NCBI RefSeq assembly: GCF_900172225.1
Contig: NZ_FWFO01000002.1
Coordinates: 186,001 to 250,000, forward strand
Reading direction: 5' to 3'
Length of the DNA stretch: 64,000 nt
From: Falsiruegeria litorea R37
GTDB lineage: Bacteria > Pseudomonadota > Alphaproteobacteria > Rhodobacterales > Rhodobacteraceae
The notes beneath the pieces are model-generated. The model made no database searches and was not told where the DNA came from. It saw only the letters and a list, made by a program, of their open reading frames with translations. Below, one piece after another: positions 14,781-23,129 of this stretch (positions are counted from its first letter, which is position 1; each line of letters begins with the position of its first letter). The position numbers were made by a program, and so were the translations under genes.

Positions 14781-17024
14781 ATGGCGGACGGCACAGAAAG
14801 TGAATCCCGCAAGCTGCTTGGACGGCTGCGCGAAGCCCTGGCCAGCGATGACGCTGGCCAGGCGCGTCTGGACAAGATCACCCATCTGATCGCGGACAGC
14901 ATGGGAACCGAGGTCTGCTCGATCTACCTGTTCCGCGATTCGGAAACGCTGGAACTATGTGCGACCGAAGGGTTGCAGCCCGAATCCGTCCACCAGACCC
15001 GTTTGCGTATGGGCGAGGGGCTGGTGGGGCGCGTTGCCAAATACTCCAAGGTCATAAACACCCCCGACGCGCCGTCGGCCAAGGGCTTCCGCTATATGCC
15101 GGAAACGGGGGAGGAGCGGTTTTCGTCCTTCCTGGGTATTCCGGTGCAGCGTTTGGGTGAAAAGCTGGGCGTTCTCGTCGTTCAGTCCCGCGATGCACGT
15201 GAATATTCAGCGGACGAGGTTTATGCCCTCGAAGTGGTTGCGATGGTCGTGGCCGAGATGACAGAATTGGGGGCCTTTGTTGGCGAAGGCGCGGCCCTGT
15301 CGCCGCTGCACCAGCAATCGGTTCTGTTGCGTGGTGGCACCGGGCAGGAGGGCGCGGCCGAGGGTCATGTCTGGCTGCATGAGCCGCGCGTCGTGGTTAC
15401 CAACCCCATCGCCGACGACCCACATCGCGAGCTGGAGCGCCTGACCGAGGCCGTCGAAGAGCTGCGCGTTGGCGTCGACAAGATGCTCGAGATGTCCCAG
15501 AACGGCGACAAAGAGCAGCTGCAAGTCCTTGAGGCCTATCGCATGTTTGCCAATTCCAAAGGCTGGATGCGGCGCATGGAAGAGGACATCGCCCGCGGCC
15601 TGAGCGCAGAGGCGGCGGTGGAAAAGGAACAGTCCCAGGCGCGCGCGCGCATGGAGCAGGTAAACGACGCCTATCTGCGCGAGCGACTGGCGGATCTGGA
15701 TGACCTCAGCAACCGCTTGCTGCGCATTCTGACCGGTCAAGGGCGTGACTCCGGTGTGGAGCTGCCCGCCGATCCGATCCTTGTAGCCCGCAATATCGGG
15801 CCGGGGGAGCTGCTGGAATACGGCCGCTCGCTCAAAGGTATCGTACTCGAAGAGGGCTCTGTGGGTAGCCATGCGGCCATCGTGGCTCGGGCGCTGGCGA
15901 TCCCGCTGGTTGTGCATACGGCCCGGATCACGACCGAGGCGCTGAACGGTGATCACATCATGGTTGATGGCGATCAGGGTATCGTCCACCTGCGTCCTGA
16001 CGACACAGTCGTGGCGGCCTTCCGCGACAAGATCGCAATGCAGGCAGACGCTCAAGAACGCTATGCATCGATCCGGGATCGCAAGACCGAGACACAGGAC
16101 GGCAAAGAAATCTCGTTGGTGATGAACGCTGGGTTGATGGCCGATCTGCCGTCACTCGACAGTTCCGGCGCCGAAGGGGTGGGGCTGTTCCGGACCGAGT
16201 TGCAGTTTCTGGTGCGCAACCAGATGCCCAAGCGGTCCGAGCTTGTGTCCCTTTATAGCCGTGTTCTGGACGCTGCGCATGGTAAGCGTGTGGTGTTCCG
16301 CACGCTTGATATCGGATCGGACAAGGTACTGCCCTACATGAAGCCCACGGACGAGCCGAACCCCGCTTTGGGGTGGCGCGCGATCCGGGTTGGATTGGAC
16401 AAACCAGGCGTGATGCGGATGCAGCTGCAGGCGCTGATCCGGGCTGCCAATGGGCGTCCTCTGACCATCATGTTCCCTTTTGTTGCGCAGGCCGAGGAAT
16501 ACCACATGGCCCGCGCTGAGGTCGACAAGACCATCGCGCGCGAAAAGCGGCTGGGGCACGTACTGCCCGAGTCGCTTGAAATTGGCGCCATGCTGGAAAC
16601 ACCATCCCTGGCGTTTGCACCGCAAAAGTTCTTTGACGATGTTGGATTCCTGTCCATCGGGGGCAACGACCTGAAACAATTCTTCTTTGCGGCGGACCGC
16701 GAAAACGAACGCGTGCGTCGTCGTTATGACACGCTCAATGTGAGTTTTTTGAGTTTGATCGAGCGGATCGTGGAGCGCTGCGCAATCTCAGGCACGCCGC
16801 TGAGCTTTTGTGGCGAAGATGCAGGGCGCCCGATCGAGGCGCTGTGCCTGGCCGCCATGGGAATCCGAACTTTGTCCATGCGCCCGGCTTCAATTGGCCC
16901 AGTCAAAAGCTTGCTTTTGCGGTCAAATCTGGATGATCTGCGCAAGATCATCACCGACGCCCGCCATCGCGGAGAGCAAAGCGTCCGCCCTGCTGTGATG
17001 GAATGGCTGAAACAGCAGAGCTAA
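14781..17024 (+). CDS. ptsP: Phosphoenolpyruvate-protein phosphotransferase, nitrogen PTS (EI-Ntr)
   Basis: The first component of the nitrogen-related PTS passes phosphate from PEP to NPr. The 747-residue protein has an N-terminal GAF domain (residues about 20-165, with GTEVCSIYLFRDSETLELCA). Next come the swivelling domain with the phospho-His motif GSVGSHAAIVARALAIPLVV, and a PEP-binding TIM barrel (EGVGLFRTELQFL, GAMLETPSLAF, LSIGGNDLKQFFFA). The GAF domain, absent from sugar-type EI, defines PtsP and links it to glutamine or nitrogen status. The lysC-ptsP order is common in Rhodobacterales. No NPr or EIIA-Ntr gene is in the window. Confidence 0.95.
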   Translation: MADGTESESRKLLGRLREALASDDAGQARLDKITHLIADSMGTEVCSIYLFRDSETLELCATEGLQPESVHQTRLRMGEGLVGRVAKYSKVINTPDAPSAKGFRYMPETGEERFSSFLGIPVQRLGEKLGVLVVQSRDAREYSADEVYALEVVAMVVAEMTELGAFVGEGAALSPLHQQSVLLRGGTGQEGAAEGHVWLHEPRVVVTNPIADDPHRELERLTEAVEELRVGVDKMLEMSQNGDKEQLQVLEAYRMFANSKGWMRRMEEDIARGLSAEAAVEKEQSQARARMEQVNDAYLRERLADLDDLSNRLLRILTGQGRDSGVELPADPILVARNIGPGELLEYGRSLKGIVLEEGSVGSHAAIVARALAIPLVVHTARITTEALNGDHIMVDGDQGIVHLRPDDTVVAAFRDKIAMQADAQERYASIRDRKTETQDGKEISLVMNAGLMADLPSLDSSGAEGVGLFRTELQFLVRNQMPKRSELVSLYSRVLDAAHGKRVVFRTLDIGSDKVLPYMKPTDEPNPALGWRAIRVGLDKPGVMRMQLQALIRAANGRPLTIMFPFVAQAEEYHMARAEVDKTIAREKRLGHVLPESLEIGAMLETPSLAFAPQKFFDDVGFLSIGGNDLKQFFFAADRENERVRRRYDTLNVSFLSLIERIVERCAISGTPLSFCGEDAGRPIEALCLAAMGIRTLSMRPASIGPVKSLLLRSNLDDLRKIITDARHRGEQSVRPAVMEWLKQQS

Positions 17025-17480
17025 ACACAAGCTCTGTGGTTTTGCCATGATCCGTGAAACCCTCTGACTTCAGTTACTTGCGGCAATGTTTTGGCGTCAA
17101 GCTGAAAGCGCGCGCTCCGCGTTTCACTCGGGAAACAGTCCGCGGCCCAACTGTTCATTTTCCCTAGGTTTATCCACTGAAATTTGAGTTGGATGTGGAT
17201 GGAGTTGCGTTCAAAAATTTGCTTTTTTCTGACATTTTGGGGCAAGAAATTCTTATTTTTTCCATTTTAATTTCGAAAAGGCGACAATTTGTTTTATTTA
17301 CGATCTGTTTGCCACCAGGATTGTCCATAATGCGGTCACACCGATGCTTCGGGTTCACAGCCTCGGCCGACGGCCCCTTGAATGTCGTTCAGTTCGCAGC
17401 CTGAACAGATAGTCTGTCTTGGCTAAAAACCTGTTAAATCAATAGATTGTGTGATCCAGCGTAAGCTTTTCGCTTTGCGT

Positions 17481-17546
17481 TGTAAGGCATTGAAATGAAA
17501 CAGTTGTGGATAACTTTTTATGCGGAAAACTGGTGTAAGGCATTGA
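17481..17546 (+). repeat. 13-bp direct repeat flanking a DnaA-box-like site
   Basis: TGTAAGGCATTGA occurs at 17481-17493 and again at 17534-17546, 53 bp apart (five helical turns). The consensus TGTGGATAA (17505-17513) lies between the copies. Such spacing would put the two copies on the same face of the helix. Confidence 0.6.
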
Positions 17547-17718
17547 GAGTAAAGCATTTATAATTCTTCGGATGTATCCTGCAAACACGTGTTGCCTGTG
17601 CTGTTGTCGCACGCGTGTGCCGAAGCTTGCGCATTTTCTGCGCTAAACTGCCGGACGGTGCTAGGGTCGTGAGGTGGGTTGCTTTTTGTTAGACAAAGCG
17701 GCAAAAGGCTCACAACAT

Positions 17719-17734
17719 ATGTTAACGCTAACAT
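17719..17734. promoter_or_regulatory. LacI-type palindromic operator before zwf
   Basis: ATGTTA-N4-TAACAT is a perfect inverted repeat with a central ACGC, the even-length, CG-centred shape of LacI-family operators. It ends 36 bp before the zwf ATG. A LacI-type regulator of Entner-Doudoroff or pentose phosphate genes would fit, but none is encoded nearby. Confidence 0.5.
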
Positions 17735-17770
17735 TGCTTGCTCGACAAGGCAGGCAAAAGGAGCAAGCCG

Positions 17771-19225
17771 ATGGTTTCGCGTGTCATCCCGGTTGAACCG
17801 TTCGACCTTGTGCTGTTCGGGGCGACAGGGGACTTGGCGCATCGCAAGATTTTGCCGGGGCTCTTTCATCGTTTCGTCGTGGGGCAGATGCCGGACACGG
17901 CGCGGATCATCGGGTCTGCCCGCTCGGACATGAGTGTTGAGGAGTTTCGCGGGACCGTGCGCGCGGCCATCTTGGAGCAAGCGGGCGATGAGGTTGGACC
18001 CGAAGAGGTCCTGGCCGACTTTCTGTCGCGCATTGATTATGTACGGGTGAATGCCACCGGCGACGAGGGGTGGGACGAACTTGCAGGAAAACTCCGCGCC
18101 GACAGGGTGCGCGCCTTTTATCTGTCGGTGGCCCCGTCACTTTTTGCCGAGATTGCCGAGCGGCTACATGCGGGTGGATTGGCAACGGGCGACAGCCGGA
18201 TCGTGGTTGAAAAACCCTTTGGCCGTGACTTGCAATCAGCGCAGGAATTGAATGCGGGACTGCGCGCCTGTTTTGACGAACATCAAATCTATCGTATCGA
18301 TCACTATCTGGGCAAAGAGACAGTCCAGAACCTGATGGCATTGCGCTTTGCCAACTCTCTTTTTGAACCGCTGTGGAATTCGACCCATATCGACCACGTG
18401 CAGATCACCGTGGCCGAGAGCCTCGGTATCGAAGGGCGTGAGGCGTACTATGACAAATCCGGCGCCATGCGGGACATGGTGCAGAACCATCTGGTGCAAC
18501 TGCTGTGCCTGACCGCGATGGAACCCCCGTCCAAGTTCACGCCAAATGCGGTGCGAGATGAAAAGGTCAAGGTGATCGAAGCCCTTGATCCGGTGCCGGA
18601 TGAGGATATCGCGCGAGGCCAATACCGGGCCGAAAAGGGCGGTGATGGATATTTGGATCACGCAGGTGACCCCAGCAGTCGGACCGAAAGCTTTGTGGCC
18701 ATGAAAGTGCGTGTCGCCAATTGGCGCTGGTCGGGGACACCCTTCTACTTGCGAACAGGCAAGCGTTTGCGTGCCCGAGAATCCGAGATTGCAGTGGTGT
18801 TCCGTGACCCGCCGCACACGATCTTTCCAAACGTTGGTCATTTGCGCGGCAATGTCCTGGTGATCCGTCTGCAACCGGACGAAGGGATCACATTGCGCAC
18901 CACGATTAAGGATCCGGGCCCCGGGGGCCTGCGTTTGAAAGAAGTCTCACTGGATATGTCCTTTGCCGAAGCCCTTGGCGCTGACAGCCGTCCGCAGGAT
19001 GCGTATGAACGTTTGGTGATGGATGTGATCCGGGGCGATCAAACCCTGTTCATGCGCGGCGATGAGGTCGAAGCTGCCTGGACTTGGGCCGACCCGATCA
19101 TCCGGGCCTGGGATGAGCGAACCGATCAGCCGACGCCCTACGATACAGGCAGCTCAGGCCCCGAAGATGCCTTGATGCTGATGCACCGCGACGGGCGTCG
19201 GTGGCGTCAAGTAGGTGAGGGTTGA
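17771..19225 (+). CDS. zwf: Glucose-6-phosphate 1-dehydrogenase
   Basis: The enzyme oxidises glucose-6-phosphate to 6-phosphogluconolactone with NADP, feeding the Entner-Doudoroff and pentose phosphate routes. The 484-residue length is normal. The NADP-binding LVLFGATGDLAHRK lies at residues about 11-24, and the substrate-binding active site RIDHYLGKETVQN at about 178-190. The start at 17771 has AAGGAG at good spacing; the longer frame (17738) is less likely. Unlike many proteobacteria, no pgl or edd gene follows: the next gene is on the other strand. Confidence 0.96.
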   Translation: MVSRVIPVEPFDLVLFGATGDLAHRKILPGLFHRFVVGQMPDTARIIGSARSDMSVEEFRGTVRAAILEQAGDEVGPEEVLADFLSRIDYVRVNATGDEGWDELAGKLRADRVRAFYLSVAPSLFAEIAERLHAGGLATGDSRIVVEKPFGRDLQSAQELNAGLRACFDEHQIYRIDHYLGKETVQNLMALRFANSLFEPLWNSTHIDHVQITVAESLGIEGREAYYDKSGAMRDMVQNHLVQLLCLTAMEPPSKFTPNAVRDEKVKVIEALDPVPDEDIARGQYRAEKGGDGYLDHAGDPSSRTESFVAMKVRVANWRWSGTPFYLRTGKRLRARESEIAVVFRDPPHTIFPNVGHLRGNVLVIRLQPDEGITLRTTIKDPGPGGLRLKEVSLDMSFAEALGADSRPQDAYERLVMDVIRGDQTLFMRGDEVEAAWTWADPIIRAWDERTDQPTPYDTGSSGPEDALMLMHRDGRRWRQVGEG

Positions 19226-19238
19226 AATTGCCGTTTCA

Positions 19239-19260
19239 CCCTGGGGTCCTGACCCCAGGG
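19239..19260 (+). terminator. Hairpin downstream of zwf
   Basis: A perfect 10-bp stem (CCCTGGGGTC with GACCCCAGGG) with a 2-nt core loop lies 14 bp past the zwf stop. It is followed by ATTGAATG and so lacks a strong U tract. It may act as a terminator or 3'-end stabiliser. Confidence 0.5.
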
Positions 19261-19394
19261 ATTGAATGTTCGGGCGAACGCGCAATGTTGCCCTTTCAGC
19301 AGGGATGAGGGGCCGATAGAGCGGCAGAATTGAAGGCCCCTGTGACCTTGGCAGCGAACAGAGCTGCGCCTTGAAAAGTTGCTCACGCGGTAGA

Positions 19395-19414
19395 CTGAGG
19401 TGCTGACACCTCAG
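19395..19414 (-). terminator. Hairpin overlapping the ABC exporter stop codon
   Basis: CTGAGGTG-CTGA-CACCTCAG forms a perfect 8-bp stem with a 4-nt loop, and it includes the TGA stop of the exporter gene. No U tract follows on the minus strand, so it is a weak terminator candidate. Confidence 0.4.
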
Positions 19415-21267
19415 GACATGAGGCGTCCGAAGACACGTCGCACCCAAGAAGTCTGACGCAGATCCTCCTTCTTTGACTGAGGTGTCAGCGCGGCCACTCC
19501 CTCGGGGTCGACCACTGTTTTGCCGTCTTGGAATTGCAGGCGGTAGAGATCGGAATAGATGCCGCCGCGTGCAAGAAGCTCTTCGTGCGTGCCTTCATCC
19601 ACGACCTCGCCGCGCTCCATTACCACGATTTTGTCTGCGTTTCTGATTGTGGAAAGGCGATGTGCAATTACGATTGTCGTACGGCCGCCAGACAGCCGGT
19701 CAAGCGCTTCTTGCACCACTTTTTCGGATTGCGCATCCAATGCGCTGGTGGCCTCATCCAACAGAAGAACGGGTGTATCTCGTAGCAAAGCGCGCGCGAT
19801 CACAACCCGCTGGCGTTGTCCACCAGACAGCGCCGATCCACGTGGGCCAACCAGCGTATCTAGCCCCTTGTCCAGCTTGGGCAGGAAGTCCGAGACATGG
19901 GCCGCGTCTAGCACATCCTTTAGCTGTGCATCGCTGACATCTGTCCGCCCCAGCAAGATATTCTCGCGCAGGGAATCGTCAAACAACAACGCCTCCTGTG
20001 ACACCACCGAATAGAGATCGCGCAGCTTGTCGAGCGCCATATCGCGCACCTCGACATCGCCCACGCGGACCGAGCCGGATTGCGGATCAACCAGGCGCGT
20101 CAGCAAGTTGAAGATCGTTGACTTGCCAGCGCCCGAGGCCCCAACCAATGCCGTCGTCTTGCCGCTTTCAGCATGCAGGTTTAGCCCGCGCAATACTTTG
20201 GCATCGCCATAGTTCAGCTCGACGTCCTTCAACGAGATATCGGGGCGGCCCGAGGGAGCTGCAACAGGTTTTTCCGGAGACAACAGCTTGATCGGCGCAT
20301 CCATCAGGTCCTTGATGCGTTCCAAAGCTGCAGCTGCGGCCTGCCATGTGCCGCTGACCGAAGCAAGTCGACGCATCGGATCAAAAGCCAGGCCGATGGC
20401 TGTGAAAAAGCTCATGAATTCACCGACGGTCTTCTCGCCCGAGATGATCTCGGATCCGCCATAGAGCAGCACGCCCATAAAGCCGACACCGGCCATCACA
20501 TCGATCAGGCCCGTGATCGATGCCACACCAAAACTTGCGCGCACCTCAGAGCGGACAAAGCCGCTCATATGCCCGGTGAAACGATCGACCTGATAGGTCT
20601 CGAGGTTGTTGAGCTTGACCGGAACGATGCCGTGGAAAATCTCGTCCAATCGGGTCGACAGATCAGCCCCCAGATCACGGGCTTGGGCCGCCTTCTTGCG
20701 AACATAGCGTTGTGCTGCGGCAACTGGCAGCAGGAGAACCGGCACGCCGATCAGCATCACGGCGGTCCAAACAAAGTCCACGTTGATCGCAACACCAATG
20801 AGCACGACCAGCGATACCGCGTCTCTGCCGGCGCCGGTGATGATCACCTGCCAGACCTGATTGACGGCAAAGACGTCCATTTGAACCCGTTGGATCAGGA
20901 ACCCCGGCGGGTGAGTCTGGTGGAAGGAAGTATCCTGCCGGATCAAGCGGTTGAGCAGATCCAAGCGCAGATGTGCGGCTGTTTCCTGGGAAATCCGAAC
21001 CAAAAGGACTTTTTGAACAACGCCTGCGCCGCCGCGCACAGCAAAGATCACCAGAAACGCCAGGCTTACCCATTTCAGCGCACCTGTGTTGCCCTGCACA
21101 AACACGTCATCGAACATTGGCTGCATCATATAGCTGAGCACGCCGACCATACTGCCTTCGAGCAGCATGAAAATCATCGCAAACCCCAACAGCGGCAGGT
21201 GTTTGTGCAGATATCCCCGCCAGAGCCAGCCCATGAGCTCACGGCTTGATTTGTGTTTTACACTCAT
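19411..21267 (-). CDS. MsbA-like ABC transporter, fused permease and ATPase
   Basis: The 618-residue half-transporter has a six-helix type-IV exporter membrane domain (residues about 20-325), then an ATPase domain. The Walker A motif is GASGAGKST (about 375-383), the signature LSGGQRQRV (480-488), Walker B VLLLDEATSALD (about 500-511), and the H-loop VIAHRLSTIRNAD follows. It resembles MsbA and other homodimeric lipid exporters (for example ABCB/LipA flippase type). The start at 21267 gives MSVKHKSS; the open frame runs much further upstream only as an antisense shadow of the divergent aminotransferase gene. A lipid A or other lipid substrate is likely but not proven. Confidence 0.9.
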   Translation of the reverse strand: MSVKHKSSRELMGWLWRGYLHKHLPLLGFAMIFMLLEGSMVGVLSYMMQPMFDDVFVQGNTGALKWVSLAFLVIFAVRGGAGVVQKVLLVRISQETAAHLRLDLLNRLIRQDTSFHQTHPPGFLIQRVQMDVFAVNQVWQVIITGAGRDAVSLVVLIGVAINVDFVWTAVMLIGVPVLLLPVAAAQRYVRKKAAQARDLGADLSTRLDEIFHGIVPVKLNNLETYQVDRFTGHMSGFVRSEVRASFGVASITGLIDVMAGVGFMGVLLYGGSEIISGEKTVGEFMSFFTAIGLAFDPMRRLASVSGTWQAAAAALERIKDLMDAPIKLLSPEKPVAAPSGRPDISLKDVELNYGDAKVLRGLNLHAESGKTTALVGASGAGKSTIFNLLTRLVDPQSGSVRVGDVEVRDMALDKLRDLYSVVSQEALLFDDSLRENILLGRTDVSDAQLKDVLDAAHVSDFLPKLDKGLDTLVGPRGSALSGGQRQRVVIARALLRDTPVLLLDEATSALDAQSEKVVQEALDRLSGGRTTIVIAHRLSTIRNADKIVVMERGEVVDEGTHEELLARGGIYSDLYRLQFQDGKTVVDPEGVAALTPQSKKEDLRQTSWVRRVFGRLMS

Positions 21268-21438
21268 GGCGTTGCTTTCAGTTGGGGGAGGGGGTGTGTC
21301 GACAGGTTTTGGGTCATGACGCGCCCATTTAAGCACGTCACAGCCAAGGCGCAAGTTTGCAGCGTGCTTGCCGTTTGGTGAATTGACGCCGCGCACGCGT
21401 TCGCTAGGGTGGCCGTCGGAGAGAAAACAGGCATTCAA

Positions 21439-22647
21439 ATGACAACGAATTCGACACCAGTATCGGGCCGCCACTACCTTGCCATTCCGGGCCCCTCGGT
21501 GATGCCCGATGCGGTTTTGCAAGCTATGCACCGTGCCGCGCCGAATATCTACGACGGTGAATTGATCGACATGATGCCGGGCCTGACGGCGGATCTGCGC
21601 CGCGTTGCCCGAACTGAACACCATGTGGCGATCTACATCGCCAATGGCCATGGCGTGTGGGAGGCGGCTCTGGCCAATACGATCGCACCGGGTGAGCGGG
21701 TTCTGGTGCCCGCTACCGGGCGGTTTGCGCACGGCTGGGCGCTGACCGCGCAAGGGTTGGGAATCGAGACGCAGATCCTGGATTTCGGCAAGTCCAGCCC
21801 ATGGGACATGGACCAGATCGCCGACGCTTTGCGGGCCGACACAGGGCATCTGATCAAGGCCGTTCTGGCGGTGCATGTGGATACCTCTACCTCGATCCGC
21901 AACAACGTGCCTGCATTGCGCGCGCTGCTGGACGAGTTGAACCACCCCGCACTGTTGATGGCCGATTGCATCGCGTCGATGGGCTGTGACCGGTTCGAGA
22001 TGGATGCTTGGGGCGTGGACGTGGCGGTCACCGGTAGCCAGAAGGGGCTGATGGTGCCGCCTGGTACAGCCTTTGTGTTCTTCAACGACAAGGCGGCGGC
22101 CAAGCGGGCGTCGATGCCTCGGGTGTCGGGCTATTGGGATTGGACGCCGCGCGCGCACCCGGACGAGTTCTATCAGTATTTCAACGGCACAGCGCCGACC
22201 CATCACCTCTATGGCTTGCGTCAGGCCCTGGACATGATTCATCGCGAAGGAATGGAAAATGTCTGGTCCCGGCACGAGGTTCTGGCCCGCGCCATTTGGG
22301 CCGCCTGTGAGGTCTGGGCTGAAGGTTGTGCAGTGACGATGAATGTGAGCGACCCCGAGTTCCGCTCATACGCCGTGACGTCTTTACGCCTGGATCAGGG
22401 ACGCGGTACCGCGTTGCGCAATTGGGTAGAGGGCAACCTGGGGCTGACCCTGGGGATTGGTTTGGGCATGGCAGAGCCCGATGATCCAAAGCGAGATGAT
22501 TTCTTTCGCTTGGGGCATATGGGACATTTGAACGGCCACATGGTCATGGGGATGCTGGGCGGTGTCGAAGCAGGCTTGGCTGCGCTGGATGTTCCACGTG
22601 GCAAAGGTGCGCTGGAAGCGGCGGCAGCTGTCATCGGACACGGGTAA
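21439..22647 (+). CDS. Class V aminotransferase (serine-glyoxylate aminotransferase-like)
   Basis: The 402-residue PLP enzyme has the N-terminal LAIPGPSVMPDAVLQAM block of alanine/serine-glyoxylate aminotransferases, a central HVDTSTSIRNNVPALRALLD, the aspartate in LLMADCIASMG and the PLP lysine in VAVTGSQKGLMVPPG (K202). It probably uses glyoxylate or pyruvate as amino acceptor, as in the serine cycle, photorespiration-like or taurine/alanine pathways. The neighbours do not define its donor. It diverges from the ABC exporter and is followed by a copy of the dispersed repeat. Confidence 0.85.
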   Translation: MTTNSTPVSGRHYLAIPGPSVMPDAVLQAMHRAAPNIYDGELIDMMPGLTADLRRVARTEHHVAIYIANGHGVWEAALANTIAPGERVLVPATGRFAHGWALTAQGLGIETQILDFGKSSPWDMDQIADALRADTGHLIKAVLAVHVDTSTSIRNNVPALRALLDELNHPALLMADCIASMGCDRFEMDAWGVDVAVTGSQKGLMVPPGTAFVFFNDKAAAKRASMPRVSGYWDWTPRAHPDEFYQYFNGTAPTHHLYGLRQALDMIHREGMENVWSRHEVLARAIWAACEVWAEGCAVTMNVSDPEFRSYAVTSLRLDQGRGTALRNWVEGNLGLTLGIGLGMAEPDDPKRDDFFRLGHMGHLNGHMVMGMLGGVEAGLAALDVPRGKGALEAAAAVIGHG

Positions 22648-22668
22648 GGTCCGGACCTTGAACGGTTC

Positions 22669-22890
22669 GGGGGAGCTCCCGCCCGTCGGTCGAGCATCAA
22701 AGATGCCCGCCTTCCGTTGGGCCGGGCCGCCGCGCTTTGCGCGGCGGCGGGTGCTGCGCCGCCCCCTGCAAGACAAGAGTTGTAAGGTCAGCGATGTGCG
22801 GTACCGCGCCGAGCCGATAGGCGAGGCGCCCGGCCCAAGGCCGTTCGCTGAGCTGACGCAGTCAGGTTGGCGCGGGCGCGGGAGTACCCC
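22669..22890. repeat. Dispersed BIME-like repeat, locus 1 (type 1 plus inverted type 2 unit)
   Basis: Two GC-rich units of about 80 bp lie in opposite orientation. The first (22669-22750) starts GGGGGAGCTCCCGCCCGTC, has ATCAAAGATGCC in the middle, and ends in TTGGGCCGGGC and a GC palindrome. The second (22806-22890) is inverted and contains CTGACGCAGTCAG and GCGGGAGTACCCC. Terminal GGGG-CTCCCGC stretches are inverted repeats. It lies directly after the aminotransferase stop, and the same family recurs at six other loci. Confidence 0.8.
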
Positions 22891-22900
22891 GCCCATGGCT

Positions 22901-23080
22901 TCAACTTGCCCGTCGCCCAAGCCGGGCGATGCCTGCATTCAACAGCGCGGCCAGGATTAACGCAACGCCAAAGCCAAAGAACGCCCAAATCGCACAGAGG
23001 ATCCACATCAGGTTCACGCCCAACATGGTCAACGCGGCAGTGGTGTAGTCGGGCGCGCGGCCCGGCGGCTTGTCTTGCAC
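22901..23080 (-). CDS. Small membrane protein of unknown function (59 residues, GTG start)
   Basis: The frame runs from GTG at 23080 to TGA at 22903 and is preceded by AGAGGAGAG, an excellent ribosome binding site. The product begins MQDKPPGRAPDYTTAALTML. It has one or two hydrophobic stretches spanning about residues 17-47 (NLMWILCAIWAFFGFGVALI) and a basic end (RLGRRAS), suggesting an inner-membrane microprotein. It follows the HisC-like aminotransferase gene by 49 bp on the same strand, so the two are probably co-transcribed. No family is known to me. Confidence 0.7.
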   Translation of the reverse strand: MQDKPPGRAPDYTTAALTMLGVNLMWILCAIWAFFGFGVALILAALLNAGIARLGRRAS

Positions 23081-23129
23081 GATACTCTCCTCTGGCTGAT
23101 ATCATAGCGCAGAGGTGGGATTTGTCAGG

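Larger units (their letters stand above)
17025..17770. other. AT-rich 746-bp intergenic region with DnaA-box-like sites
   Basis: No credible gene is seen in this gap. The central part (about 17160-17560) is markedly richer in A and T than the rest of the window. It holds TTATCCACT at 17170-17178, a perfect DnaA-box consensus (TGTGGATAA, reading TTATCCACA on the minus strand) at 17505-17513, and a 13-bp direct repeat TGTAAGGCATTGA at 17481-17493 and 17534-17546. The right end carries the zwf promoter and a palindromic operator. The upstream end must hold the ptsP terminator, but I see no strong hairpin. Confidence 0.6.

Noticed and set aside
17160-17560. Calling the chromosomal replication origin here
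   Set aside because: One perfect and one near DnaA box with AT-rich DNA are suggestive only. No parAB, dnaA, hemE or skew evidence is available in the window.
21268-22275. A 336-codon N-terminal extension of the ABC exporter frame
   Set aside because: It is antisense to the class V aminotransferase gene and shows no conserved sequence; the exporter begins at 21267.
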